The notes below the pieces were generated by a model, which saw only the letters and a program-made list of their open reading frames with translations, was not told the origin of the DNA and did no database searches. From assembly GCF_001428045.1 (NCBI RefSeq), contig NZ_LMSD01000024.1, positions 1 to 38,790 of the forward strand: a DNA stretch of 38,790 nucleotides, in the 5' to 3' direction. The DNA comes from Paenibacillus sp. Soil750 (GTDB lineage: Bacteria; Bacillota; Bacilli; Paenibacillales; NBRC-103111). Below are positions 32,750-38,790 of this stretch, one piece after another. The position numbers were made by a program, and so were the translations under genes. Numbering within the stretch: the stretch's first letter is position 1; each line of letters opens with the position of its first letter.

Positions 32750-33646
32750 ATGCACAAAAGAAAGAAAATAACGATTATTGCTATTGTCATAGCTACCCTG
32801 ATGCTCTGTGGTTGGACAGCGTATGCTACAACTTCATCCAGTGAGACAACGTCTACATCCATCCAAGGTAAGCTTGCGGTCCTAACGGCAGATTCGATTA
32901 CTTTACATACGAATACTGGCGATCAAACCGTTCCTTTGGCTTCTTCCGTCTGGGTGTTCATGAATGACGAGAAGGCTCAATTAAGCGATTTACACTCTGG
33001 GGATGAGATCGAGGTCATTCTGAATAATAAAAAACAAGCCGCTTATGTGAAGGGATCTTCAGAAACCGCAAGCACTTCTGAACCAACACAGCCTGTCTCT
33101 CCCGCTCCGAGTGAATCACCTGCACCCGTTCCAGTATCTGGCCCTGCTACAGTAGCTCCCAGCTCATCTGCAAGTCCAAGCTCTTCTCCTACGAAAGTAG
33201 ACAATAAGCCAGAAGCTTCCCCTCCAGGTAAACGATCTGACCTGAAGGATGTGGACGTTAGTGTAGATGGGCAGCATTTCAACTTTCATTTAAAACAATC
33301 CAAGGGAGCACATGGTTCTCAGTATGATCTGAGCATCCAGTCTCCGCATGCCGGCAGAATTCATCTCACAGGATCGCAAGCTCAAGCTTGGATCTCCAAA
33401 CTTCTGGGTTCTATTGACTTATCTGCACCCAATGCGCGAGAGATCTTGAGCCAGCAGCTCGCCAAACAATACAATTTAGAAGCCGGCAAATTGAATGTTC
33501 ATTTGAACGTGCATGCCGATGACAACGAAGAAGACAAAGAAGATAACAAGAGCGATGACAAGAAAGATGATAAGAAAGATGATAAGAAACCTCAAAAAGA
33601 CAAAAACAATGATAAAAAGCCCGGTAACAACAATAAACAAGACTAA
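32750..33646 (+). CDS. Secreted protein with beta-barrel-like N-terminus and charged tail
   Basis: 298 residues from the ATG at 32750 with GGAGG 8 bp upstream. A signal peptide (basic start, hydrophobic 7-24, possible cleavage after AYA) is followed by a DUF5666-like beta region (about 37-102; IQGKLAVLTADSITLHTNTG and LHSGDEIEVIL). A Pro/Ser linker (105-160), a folded domain (163-255) and a Lys/Asp/Asn tail (257-298, repeats of KKDD) come next. The tail resembles wall- or surface-interacting polyampholytes. No enzyme motif was found. It is 84 bp after the HprK-like gene with its own site; an operon link is possible. Confidence 0.7.
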   Translation: MHKRKKITIIAIVIATLMLCGWTAYATTSSSETTSTSIQGKLAVLTADSITLHTNTGDQTVPLASSVWVFMNDEKAQLSDLHSGDEIEVILNNKKQAAYVKGSSETASTSEPTQPVSPAPSESPAPVPVSGPATVAPSSSASPSSSPTKVDNKPEASPPGKRSDLKDVDVSVDGQHFNFHLKQSKGAHGSQYDLSIQSPHAGRIHLTGSQAQAWISKLLGSIDLSAPNAREILSQQLAKQYNLEAGKLNVHLNVHADDNEEDKEDNKSDDKKDDKKDDKKPQKDKNNDKKPGNNNKQD

Positions 33647-33656
33647 CTAGAAACAA

Positions 33657-33700
33657 ATGAAGCCCTCGTCCTCCTTAACCGGATTTCGAGGGCTTTCTTA
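33657..33700. terminator. Bidirectional terminator
   Basis: AGCCCTCG (33661-33668) and CGAGGGCT (33687-33694) form a GC-rich stem between the convergent secreted-protein and penicillin-binding-protein genes. TTTCTTA follows on plus and a T-rich run on minus. Confidence 0.8.
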
Positions 33701-33701
33701 C

Positions 33702-35702
33702 TTATTTCTTCTTCTCTTTACCATGTCCATGCCCCTGTTCAGCTTGCTTTTGCTGTCCCTTGTCCTTCTTCGCTGCTGATTCATTCGAGGTGGAGCTATC
33801 CTTCTGAGGTCCCTCCTCAATACTCATCGGAATATCAAAAGGAACAACTGGTGTTTGAGCAAGCGCACGACTCAACATTTCGCGAAATAATACGGCAGGC
33901 ACTGCCCCACCCGAGGTTGTTAAATAATGCGTCGAATCCGTTCGGTCATAACCAACCCATACCGCTGCCGTCAATTCCGGCGTATAGCCAACGAACCACG
34001 CATCCTTGGCACTTCCGCTGCCGATCCCCTCGAACTCCTTCGTTCCCGGAAGTTGCGTTGTACCCGATTTACCAGCCACTGGACGATTCATAGCCGCGTT
34101 CTTTCCTGTCCCCTGGGCTACGGCCGTCTGCAGCATCGCCGTCATCGTATTGGCCGTTTCAGCGCGCATCACCGATTGTCCCTTAGCTTTCGATTGAACA
34201 AGCAGGTGTCCATCATTGGTCTCGATTTTGGAGATCAAGTGTGCAGGGTTTAAGACGCCCTTCGCTGCAAAAGCACTAAAAGCCTGCGCCATCTGCAGCG
34301 GAGATACCCCCTCGGAAAGCCCGCCAAGCGCAATACCCAACTGCCGGTCTTGTGCGGGTAAAGTTATCCCCAAAGACTTCGCAAACTTCAAGCCATTATC
34401 AATGCCAATCTCATGCAAAAGCCAGACTGCAGGGATATTCCATGATGAAGTAATGGCCTCTTGCATCGATACTTGTCCCCTTGACTGGTGATCCCAATCT
34501 TGAGGCTGGTAGCCTTCGATATTCAACGGTCCATCAAACAGCATGGTTGACGGCTTGTAACCTAACTCCAGAGCAGGGCCATACACAGCGACTGGCTTAA
34601 AAGCCGATCCTGGCTGTCTCCTCAACTGGGTAGCATGACTGAAGCCTCGAAATACGCCTTCCCCGCGTCCACCAGCTAGCGCTCTAACACCACCTGTTTT
34701 CTGGTCGACTATAGCTGCACCACTCTGAATGAGCTGATCTGGCTTGCTTTCAGGGAACAGACTGTTATTGTTAACTACATCAATTACTGCTTTCTGTACT
34801 GTAGGATCTAGCTCTGTCGTAATACGCAAACCGCCTGTTAGTAATTGTTCCTCCGTAAAACCGTAAAGAGTTACAGCCTCATCAATCACAGCATCCACAT
34901 ACGCCCGATTTCTTCCTTTCGCCTCATCCATATTGACTGTCTTCACGGCTCCAAGTGCTGAAGCATTGGCTTTCTCGTAATCCTGCTGCGTTATTTTACC
35001 TTCTTTCAGCATCAACTTGAGAACCGTATTCCTTCTTTCCAACGCTTGCTCTTCATTTTGAAAAGGGGAATAATGACTAGGTGCCTTCGGCAAAGCCGCT
35101 AACACCGCAGCTTCTGGCAACGTGAGGTCTGTCACATTTTTATTAAAATATGTTTTCGCAGCCCCCTGTACCCCCCAACTGCCCTCACCGAAATAAATCT
35201 TGTTCAGATACATTTCCAGAATGTCATTCTTACTATAGCTCGTCTCTATTTTGATCGCATAAGCCGCTTCCCGCAATTTACGACCAACCGTTTTATCCGC
35301 TGTTAAGAAAAGATTTCGAGCTAATTGCTGTGTAATGGTACTGGCACCTTCCGAATAGCTTCCTTTGAGCACATCCCGGCCAACTGCGCGGAAGATGGAC
35401 TTCATGTCTACCCCCTTATGCTCGAAGAAACGTCGATCCTCCACCGCGACAATGGCATCGACCAATACCTGCGGGATGTCCTTAAAAGGCACAGCATCGA
35501 TCTTTGACGCCGACAACTGAGAAGCAATTTGACCATTCTTATCAAGCACGACAGATGCCTCTGGTAGCGGCTGACTCAACAGCGACACATCAAGTCCTTT
35601 TATGTACAAAGTGCTCATTAACGCCACACACACACCCATGACTAGAACTACGCCAACACTAACTTGCCAAAATCTACGAGATACTATCTTTAATTTAAAC
35701 AT
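33702..35702 (-). CDS. Class A penicillin-binding protein (PBP1A family)
   Basis: 666 residues from the ATG at 35702, which has GGAGG 7 bp upstream; an ATG 6 bp earlier is too close. The N-terminal membrane anchor is at about 12-34. The GT51 glycosyltransferase has Glu88 in AVEDRRFFEHKG and the TITQQLARNLFL motif. The transpeptidase domain (about 325-620) has SAFK with active Ser366, SxN at 420-422 and KSGT at 545-548. The C-terminus is Lys/Gly/His-rich. It polymerises and cross-links peptidoglycan outside the membrane. It is monocistronic, bounded by terminators on both sides. Confidence 0.95.
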   Translation of the reverse strand: MFKLKIVSRRFWQVSVGVVLVMGVCVALMSTLYIKGLDVSLLSQPLPEASVVLDKNGQIASQLSASKIDAVPFKDIPQVLVDAIVAVEDRRFFEHKGVDMKSIFRAVGRDVLKGSYSEGASTITQQLARNLFLTADKTVGRKLREAAYAIKIETSYSKNDILEMYLNKIYFGEGSWGVQGAAKTYFNKNVTDLTLPEAAVLAALPKAPSHYSPFQNEEQALERRNTVLKLMLKEGKITQQDYEKANASALGAVKTVNMDEAKGRNRAYVDAVIDEAVTLYGFTEEQLLTGGLRITTELDPTVQKAVIDVVNNNSLFPESKPDQLIQSGAAIVDQKTGGVRALAGGRGEGVFRGFSHATQLRRQPGSAFKPVAVYGPALELGYKPSTMLFDGPLNIEGYQPQDWDHQSRGQVSMQEAITSSWNIPAVWLLHEIGIDNGLKFAKSLGITLPAQDRQLGIALGGLSEGVSPLQMAQAFSAFAAKGVLNPAHLISKIETNDGHLLVQSKAKGQSVMRAETANTMTAMLQTAVAQGTGKNAAMNRPVAGKSGTTQLPGTKEFEGIGSGSAKDAWFVGYTPELTAAVWVGYDRTDSTHYLTTSGGAVPAVLFREMLSRALAQTPVVPFDIPMSIEEGPQKDSSTSNESAAKKDKGQQKQAEQGHGHGKEKKK

Positions 35703-35778
35703 AACCATGCCTCCTAACGTACCTCATAGCTATTCGTATGGCACCTCCAGTAAGTGTCGTATGCGTGCAGAAAGTCAC

Positions 35779-35813
35779 AAAAAAACCTTCAACCCATAAT
35801 AATAGGGTGAAGG
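35779..35813 (-). terminator. Terminator downstream of the aldo/keto reductase
   Basis: CCTTCAACCC (35786-35795) and GGGTGAAGG (35805-35813) pair with one bulge. On the minus strand seven T residues follow (A-run 35779-35785). It isolates the penicillin-binding-protein gene from its upstream neighbour. Confidence 0.85.
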
Positions 35814-35822
35814 CTTATCACA

Positions 35823-36701
35823 TTAAGCAATCGACGTCGGTGCTCCAAAAACACTCGTATATCCACTAATCCCACTCAGAATTCGTACCATGTCCTCCTT
35901 GCTCATCGTACCATAGCGCTCAACGGCATCCACGATTTTGGGAAATAAATGCACATCCCCCGCACTCGCAAAACCGCATACGCTTGGAAACGACAGCACG
36001 AAGTGTACACAGGCATCGATAATCTCCTGCTGATCAAAAGGCTCATACCACGTCGCATACGGACGCTCCGCCCCTTCAATCCAAGGTGCTTTCGCAATCG
36101 CTTTGATCACCCGAATCGCCGTCTGCTGCTTGTTTGCTTCTTCCATCAGTGCATCTACAGCCTCACGATAGTCTGGTAAGCCATACATGTAGTAGTTCAG
36201 CGGAAAGAGTATGGTGGCAAAAGGAAATCTCCTTAGCGCTTCCAGATGAACCGCAGGTGCTTGATGCCCGTGACCTGTGATCCCGATTTCCTTCACAATA
36301 CCCTCACGTTGCGCTTCTAATGCCGCTTCCAGCGACCCTCCCTTTGCCGTGCAGCGGTCCAATTCTTCCATCGATCCCACCGCATGCAGTTGTAACAGGT
36401 CGACGGAATCTACCTTCATTCTCTCCAAGGAGCGATAAATTTCTTCCTTTGCTTCCTTTTTCGTTCTTTGCCCTGTTTTGGTAGCTAAAAAGATATCATT
36501 CCGCACCCGGCTTATCGTCGGGCCCATCCGCACTTCTGCGTCTCCATAGCTCGCCGCTGTATCAAAATGATCCACGCCGTGTGCCAGCGCGAAAGCGATA
36601 GAGGCATCTGCCTCCTCCTGTGTAACTTGGCCAAGACTAGCTGCACCAAACATCAACACAGAGGTTTCCCTATTCAAACGGCCTACTGTTCTCTTCAACA
36701 T
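35823..36701 (-). CDS. Aldo/keto reductase
   Basis: 292 residues with the AKR barrel start GAASLG and the catalytic tetrad in its family positions: Asp47 and Tyr52 (HFDTAASYG), Lys75 (FLATKTG), His106 (LLQLHAVG). It reduces carbonyls with NADPH; the substrate is unknown. It is 68 bp downstream of the MFS gene on the same strand and may share its transcript. A 9-bp inverted repeat at 36704-36756 brackets the gap and ends next to its start codon. The ribosome site (AAGGAG) is 11 bp from the ATG, slightly long. Confidence 0.92.
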   Translation of the reverse strand: MLKRTVGRLNRETSVLMFGAASLGQVTQEEADASIAFALAHGVDHFDTAASYGDAEVRMGPTISRVRNDIFLATKTGQRTKKEAKEEIYRSLERMKVDSVDLLQLHAVGSMEELDRCTAKGGSLEAALEAQREGIVKEIGITGHGHQAPAVHLEALRRFPFATILFPLNYYMYGLPDYREAVDALMEEANKQQTAIRVIKAIAKAPWIEGAERPYATWYEPFDQQEIIDACVHFVLSFPSVCGFASAGDVHLFPKIVDAVERYGTMSKEDMVRILSGISGYTSVFGAPTSIA

Positions 36702-36703
36702 CC

Positions 36704-36756
36704 TTAGATTTGCTCCTTCTGTAATCGAGTATGTATATCTTTATTTACAAATCTAA
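36704..36756 (-). promoter_or_regulatory. Inverted repeat bracketing the aldo/keto reductase leader
   Basis: TTAGATTTG (36704-36712) and CAAATCTAA (36748-36756) are perfect inverted arms 35 bp apart. One arm touches the start codon region of the reductase. If transcribed, the hairpin would fold the ribosome binding site into its loop and its base next to the ATG. An operator is equally possible. Confidence 0.45.
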
Positions 36757-36769
36757 TCACATTAAAACC

Positions 36770-37969
36770 TCAGTCCGCAGATATCTGTTTCATTTGCTTC
36801 CTCAGATTGAGCTGTAACACGCCGGCTGCTAGCAGTAACGCACATCCTGTTAATAAAAATACAGAATGAATCCCTACTAGACCGCCCAGGAATCCGCCAA
36901 TCAAAGGACCGATCATCATCCCTAATTGATTCGATGTTTGGTTAAGACTCATCGCTCTCCCTCGGAAGTCAGCATCGGAAGCTTTCACAATAAGCGCGCT
37001 TAGGGCCGGATAGACCGCAGCGAAAAATAACCCATAACTGAAACGAAGCACACCAAAAGCAATTAAATTATGCGCAACCAACTGCAGCAGGTTCCCAATA
37101 CCGCCACCAATTAAGCCAATGAGCAGTGTTTTGTCATAGCCGATTCGCTGCCCGATAATGCCCCATCTTGATCCCATGATGACGGTCGCTACACCTGCAG
37201 CCGAGAAAATAATACCCGAGCTCAGTGATGCACCTTTGGCGCTTCCACCGATTTGCACGACATAAATCGTTAAAAGCGGTTCTAAAATCATCACAGAAGT
37301 TGCCACTAATACGGTTAATCCAAAAATGGATAATAACTGCTTATTGGCAGTCGCTTGCTTAATATCCTGAAGAACACTTGGGCGTGCCCCCGCTTTCTTG
37401 TGATGCACTTCCTTCACGCCGACTACGGCGATCACCGCAGAAATAAGTACGACAAATCCAGATGCCAAGAAACATTCTCTTGTCCCTACCCAGTGGCTGA
37501 GCATGCCCCCGAAAAGTGGCCCTAGGATGCTCCCAGCTGCCGTCGCCGTGGACATGACACTTAAGGCATAACCAACATGCTTCTCTGGTGTATTTGTACT
37601 AACTAACGCCATCGATGCGGGAATATAACCCGCCATAAGTCCCTGCAGAACACGAACAACAATAAACGTATACGGATCATTCACGAAATAATTAAGAAAA
37701 TAGACGGCGCTTAAGCTTAGCCCTGAACGGAGCAGCATCGGTTTCCTGCCATATTTGTCAGCTAGGGAACCCCAAAAAGGTGCAATAACTGCACTTGCGA
37801 GAAAGCTCACAGAGAACGTGATCCCCGACCATGCCTCCAAACCGCTATGTATACCCAAGTCTTCTTGTAAAAATATAGGGATAAACGGGATCGAGAGTGT
37901 ATACGCCATCGCGCAAAAGAATGCCCCAATCCATAAAATAAATAGATTCCGTCTCCAGCGTAGTTCCAA
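36770..37969 (-). CDS. MFS multidrug-type efflux transporter
   Basis: 399 residues from a TTG at 37969 with GGAGGG 7 bp upstream. Twelve hydrophobic segments are visible. The loop 2-3 signature is GSLADKYGRKPMLLRSG (motif A), and a proline/glycine-rich helix 5 (AAGSILGPLFGGMLSHWVG) is the antiporter motif C. These mark a drug:H+ antiporter type of efflux pump. The substrate is unknown. It lies next to the tRNA cluster terminator and may be cotranscribed with the reductase. Confidence 0.92.
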   Translation of the reverse strand: MELRWRRNLFILWIGAFFCAMAYTLSIPFIPIFLQEDLGIHSGLEAWSGITFSVSFLASAVIAPFWGSLADKYGRKPMLLRSGLSLSAVYFLNYFVNDPYTFIVVRVLQGLMAGYIPASMALVSTNTPEKHVGYALSVMSTATAAGSILGPLFGGMLSHWVGTRECFLASGFVVLISAVIAVVGVKEVHHKKAGARPSVLQDIKQATANKQLLSIFGLTVLVATSVMILEPLLTIYVVQIGGSAKGASLSSGIIFSAAGVATVIMGSRWGIIGQRIGYDKTLLIGLIGGGIGNLLQLVAHNLIAFGVLRFSYGLFFAAVYPALSALIVKASDADFRGRAMSLNQTSNQLGMMIGPLIGGFLGGLVGIHSVFLLTGCALLLAAGVLQLNLRKQMKQISAD

Positions 37970-38046
37970 CTTGTAGCCCTCCTCCCTGTCTACTATACAC
38001 CAACACTAACTTGAATCCCAGTTATCAGTAGACGGCAATGAACAAA

Positions 38047-38087
38047 AAAGCATAGACTGTCAGCATGAAGCTGACAGTCTATGCTTT
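38047..38087 (-). terminator. Terminator of the rRNA-tRNA operon
   Basis: AGCATAGACTGTCAGC (38049-38064) and its exact complement at 38070-38085 form a 16-bp perfect stem. On the minus strand a TTTTTT run follows. It is about 10 bp beyond tRNA-Pro. Confidence 0.9.
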
Positions 38088-38096
38088 CTTTCTTGA

Positions 38097-38170
38097 TCGG
38101 GACGACACGATTTGAACATGCGACCCCCTGCTCCCAAAGCAGGTGCTCTACCAAGCTGAGCTACGTCCCG
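38097..38170 (-). tRNA. tRNA-Pro (TGG)
   Basis: On the minus strand the cloverleaf starts CGGGACGTAGCTCAG and has anticodon loop TTTGGGA (TGG) and T-loop TTCAAAT. The acceptor is CGGGACG/CGTCCCG. The discriminator A is followed by TCA rather than CCA, so the CCA end must be added enzymatically. Confidence 0.95.
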
Positions 38171-38188
38171 ATACGATTGTGATAAAAA

Positions 38189-38265
38189 TGGCGCGCCCTG
38201 AGAGATTCGAACTCCCGACCTTTTGATTCGTAGTCAAATACTCTATCCAGCTGAGCTAAGGGCGC
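38189..38265 (-). tRNA. tRNA-Arg (ACG)
   Basis: On the minus strand GCGCCCTTAGCTCAG starts the molecule. The anticodon loop CTACGAA gives ACG (read as ICG), the T-loop is TTCGAAT and the acceptor GCGCCCT pairs with AGGGCGC. A genomic CCA follows the discriminator G. Confidence 0.95.
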
Positions 38266-38275
38266 TTAAGAAAAA

Positions 38276-38350
38276 TGGAGCGGAAGACGGGGATCGAACC
38301 CGCGACCCTCGCCTTGGCAAGGCGATGCTCTACCGCTGAGCCACTTCCGC
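38276..38350 (-). tRNA. tRNA-Gly (GCC)
   Basis: On the minus strand GCGGAAGTGGCTCAG starts the molecule. The anticodon loop TTGCCAA gives GCC, the T-loop is TTCGATC and the acceptor GCGGAAG pairs with CTTCCGC. Discriminator U and a genomic CCA follow. Confidence 0.95.
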
Positions 38351-38356
38351 ATAGGG

Positions 38357-38387
38357 ATCCCCAAGCCGTAAGATACGACTTGGGGAT
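38357..38387 (-). repeat. Hairpin between tRNA-Leu and tRNA-Gly
   Basis: ATCCCCAAG and CTTGGGGAT are perfectly inverted, with an inner CGTA/TACG extension across one mismatch. No T-tract follows on the minus strand, so it is unlikely to terminate. A processing signal is plausible. Confidence 0.5.
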
Positions 38388-38393
38388 GTTTGA

Positions 38394-38473
38394 TGCGCGT
38401 AGAGGGACTTGAACCCCCACGGTCGCCCGCTAGATCCTAAGTCTAGTGCGTCTGCCAATTCCGCCATACGCGC
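38394..38473 (-). tRNA. tRNA-Leu (TAG)
   Basis: On the minus strand GCGCGTATGGCGGAATTGGC starts a class II tRNA. The anticodon loop CTTAGGA gives TAG, a long variable region follows and the T-loop is TTCAAGT. As with tRNA-Pro, the gene ends ATCA instead of ACCA, so CCA is not encoded. Confidence 0.95.
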
Positions 38474-38493
38474 ATACTGGTAAATAAGGCAAA

Positions 38494-38569
38494 TGGTGAG
38501 TCATGTAGGATTCGAACCTACGACACCCTGATTAAAAGTCAGGTGCTCTACCAACTGAGCTAATGACTC
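38494..38569 (-). tRNA. tRNA-Lys (TTT)
   Basis: On the minus strand GAGTCATTAGCTCAGTTGG starts the molecule. The anticodon loop CTTTTAA gives TTT, the T-loop is TTCGAAT and the acceptor GAGTCAT pairs with ATGACTC. Discriminator A and a genomic CCA follow. Confidence 0.96.
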
Positions 38570-38574
38570 AAATC

Positions 38575-38653
<79 letters not shown>

Positions 38654-38683
38654 TCATTAATATAAGCTCCCGTTAGGGAAACT

Positions 38684-38790
38684 GCTTGGCAACGTTCTAC
38701 TCTCCCAGAACCCTGCGGTTCAAGTACCATCGACGCTGGAGGGCTTAACGGTCGTGTTCGAGATGGGAACGCGTGGGTCCCCTCCGCCAT
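38684..38790 (-). rRNA. rrf: 5S ribosomal RNA (5' end beyond window)
   Basis: The minus strand reads as the Bacillota 5S sequence, with GGAGGGGACCCACGCGTTCC, CCATCTCGAACACGACCG and the 3' end GTTGCCAAGC. About 107 of an expected 117 nucleotides are present. The 23S and 16S genes should lie beyond the window. The 5S is followed at once by the six-tRNA cluster, as in many Paenibacillus and Bacillus rRNA operons. Confidence 0.95.

Overview
The window looks like a chromosomal segment of a low-GC Gram-positive bacterium, most probably Paenibacillus or a close relative. This rests on the Bacillota-type 5S rRNA and tRNA cluster, strong GGAGG-type ribosome binding sites with many TTG starts, two YesM/YesN-type two-component systems next to sugar ABC transporters, CcpA (cre)-like sites, and an HPr kinase gene. 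Taxonomy is inferred from gene content only.

Layout. 1-93: the tail of an IS3-like transposase and its probable right end. 386-7062 (minus strand): a carbohydrate-uptake locus, histidine kinase > AraC-type response regulator > lipoprotein binding protein > two permeases, with an intercistronic terminator between binding protein and permeases. 7183-11183 (plus): a probable D-amino-acid catabolic operon, YheO-type regulator > D-threonine aldolase/D-serine dehydratase-like PLP enzyme > N-acyl-D-amino-acid deacylase > RidA. It has a clear promoter carrying an inverted repeat. 11210-11398: degenerate intergenic repeats. 11464-15076 (minus): a three-gene operon, two-TM protein > SBP-VWA protein > TelA-family protein. 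15331-16663 (minus): a MarR regulator and an alpha/beta hydrolase, each preceded by the same 16-bp operator. The marR promoter is near-ideal and predicts a leaderless mRNA.

16767-26941 (minus): a second sugar locus, response regulator > histidine kinase > binding-protein lipoprotein, then an mglBAC-type galactose/methylgalactoside-like transporter, then a chemoreceptor with a strong cre-like site in its leader. 27149-30746 (plus): MoxR ATPase > DUF58 > DUF4129 membrane protein, without the usual transglutaminase. 30806-31245: a large imperfect palindrome ahead of a 56-residue orphan ORF. 31246-31515 (minus): a small zinc-ribbon protein. 31610-33646 (plus): a divergent HPr kinase paralogue behind a cre-like palindrome, then a secreted protein with a charged tail. 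33702-37969 (minus): a class A penicillin-binding protein, an aldo/keto reductase and an MFS transporter. 38047-38790 (minus): the end of an rRNA operon, 5S > tRNA-fMet > Lys > Leu > Gly > Arg > Pro > terminator.

The common theme is carbohydrate sensing, uptake and catabolite control: two sugar-responsive two-component/ABC modules, a chemoreceptor, an HprK-like protein and three cre-like sites. No phage, CRISPR array or defence island was seen. The least explained items are the SBP-VWA/TelA operon, the leaderless MarR switch, the divergent HprK and the palindrome with its small ORF.
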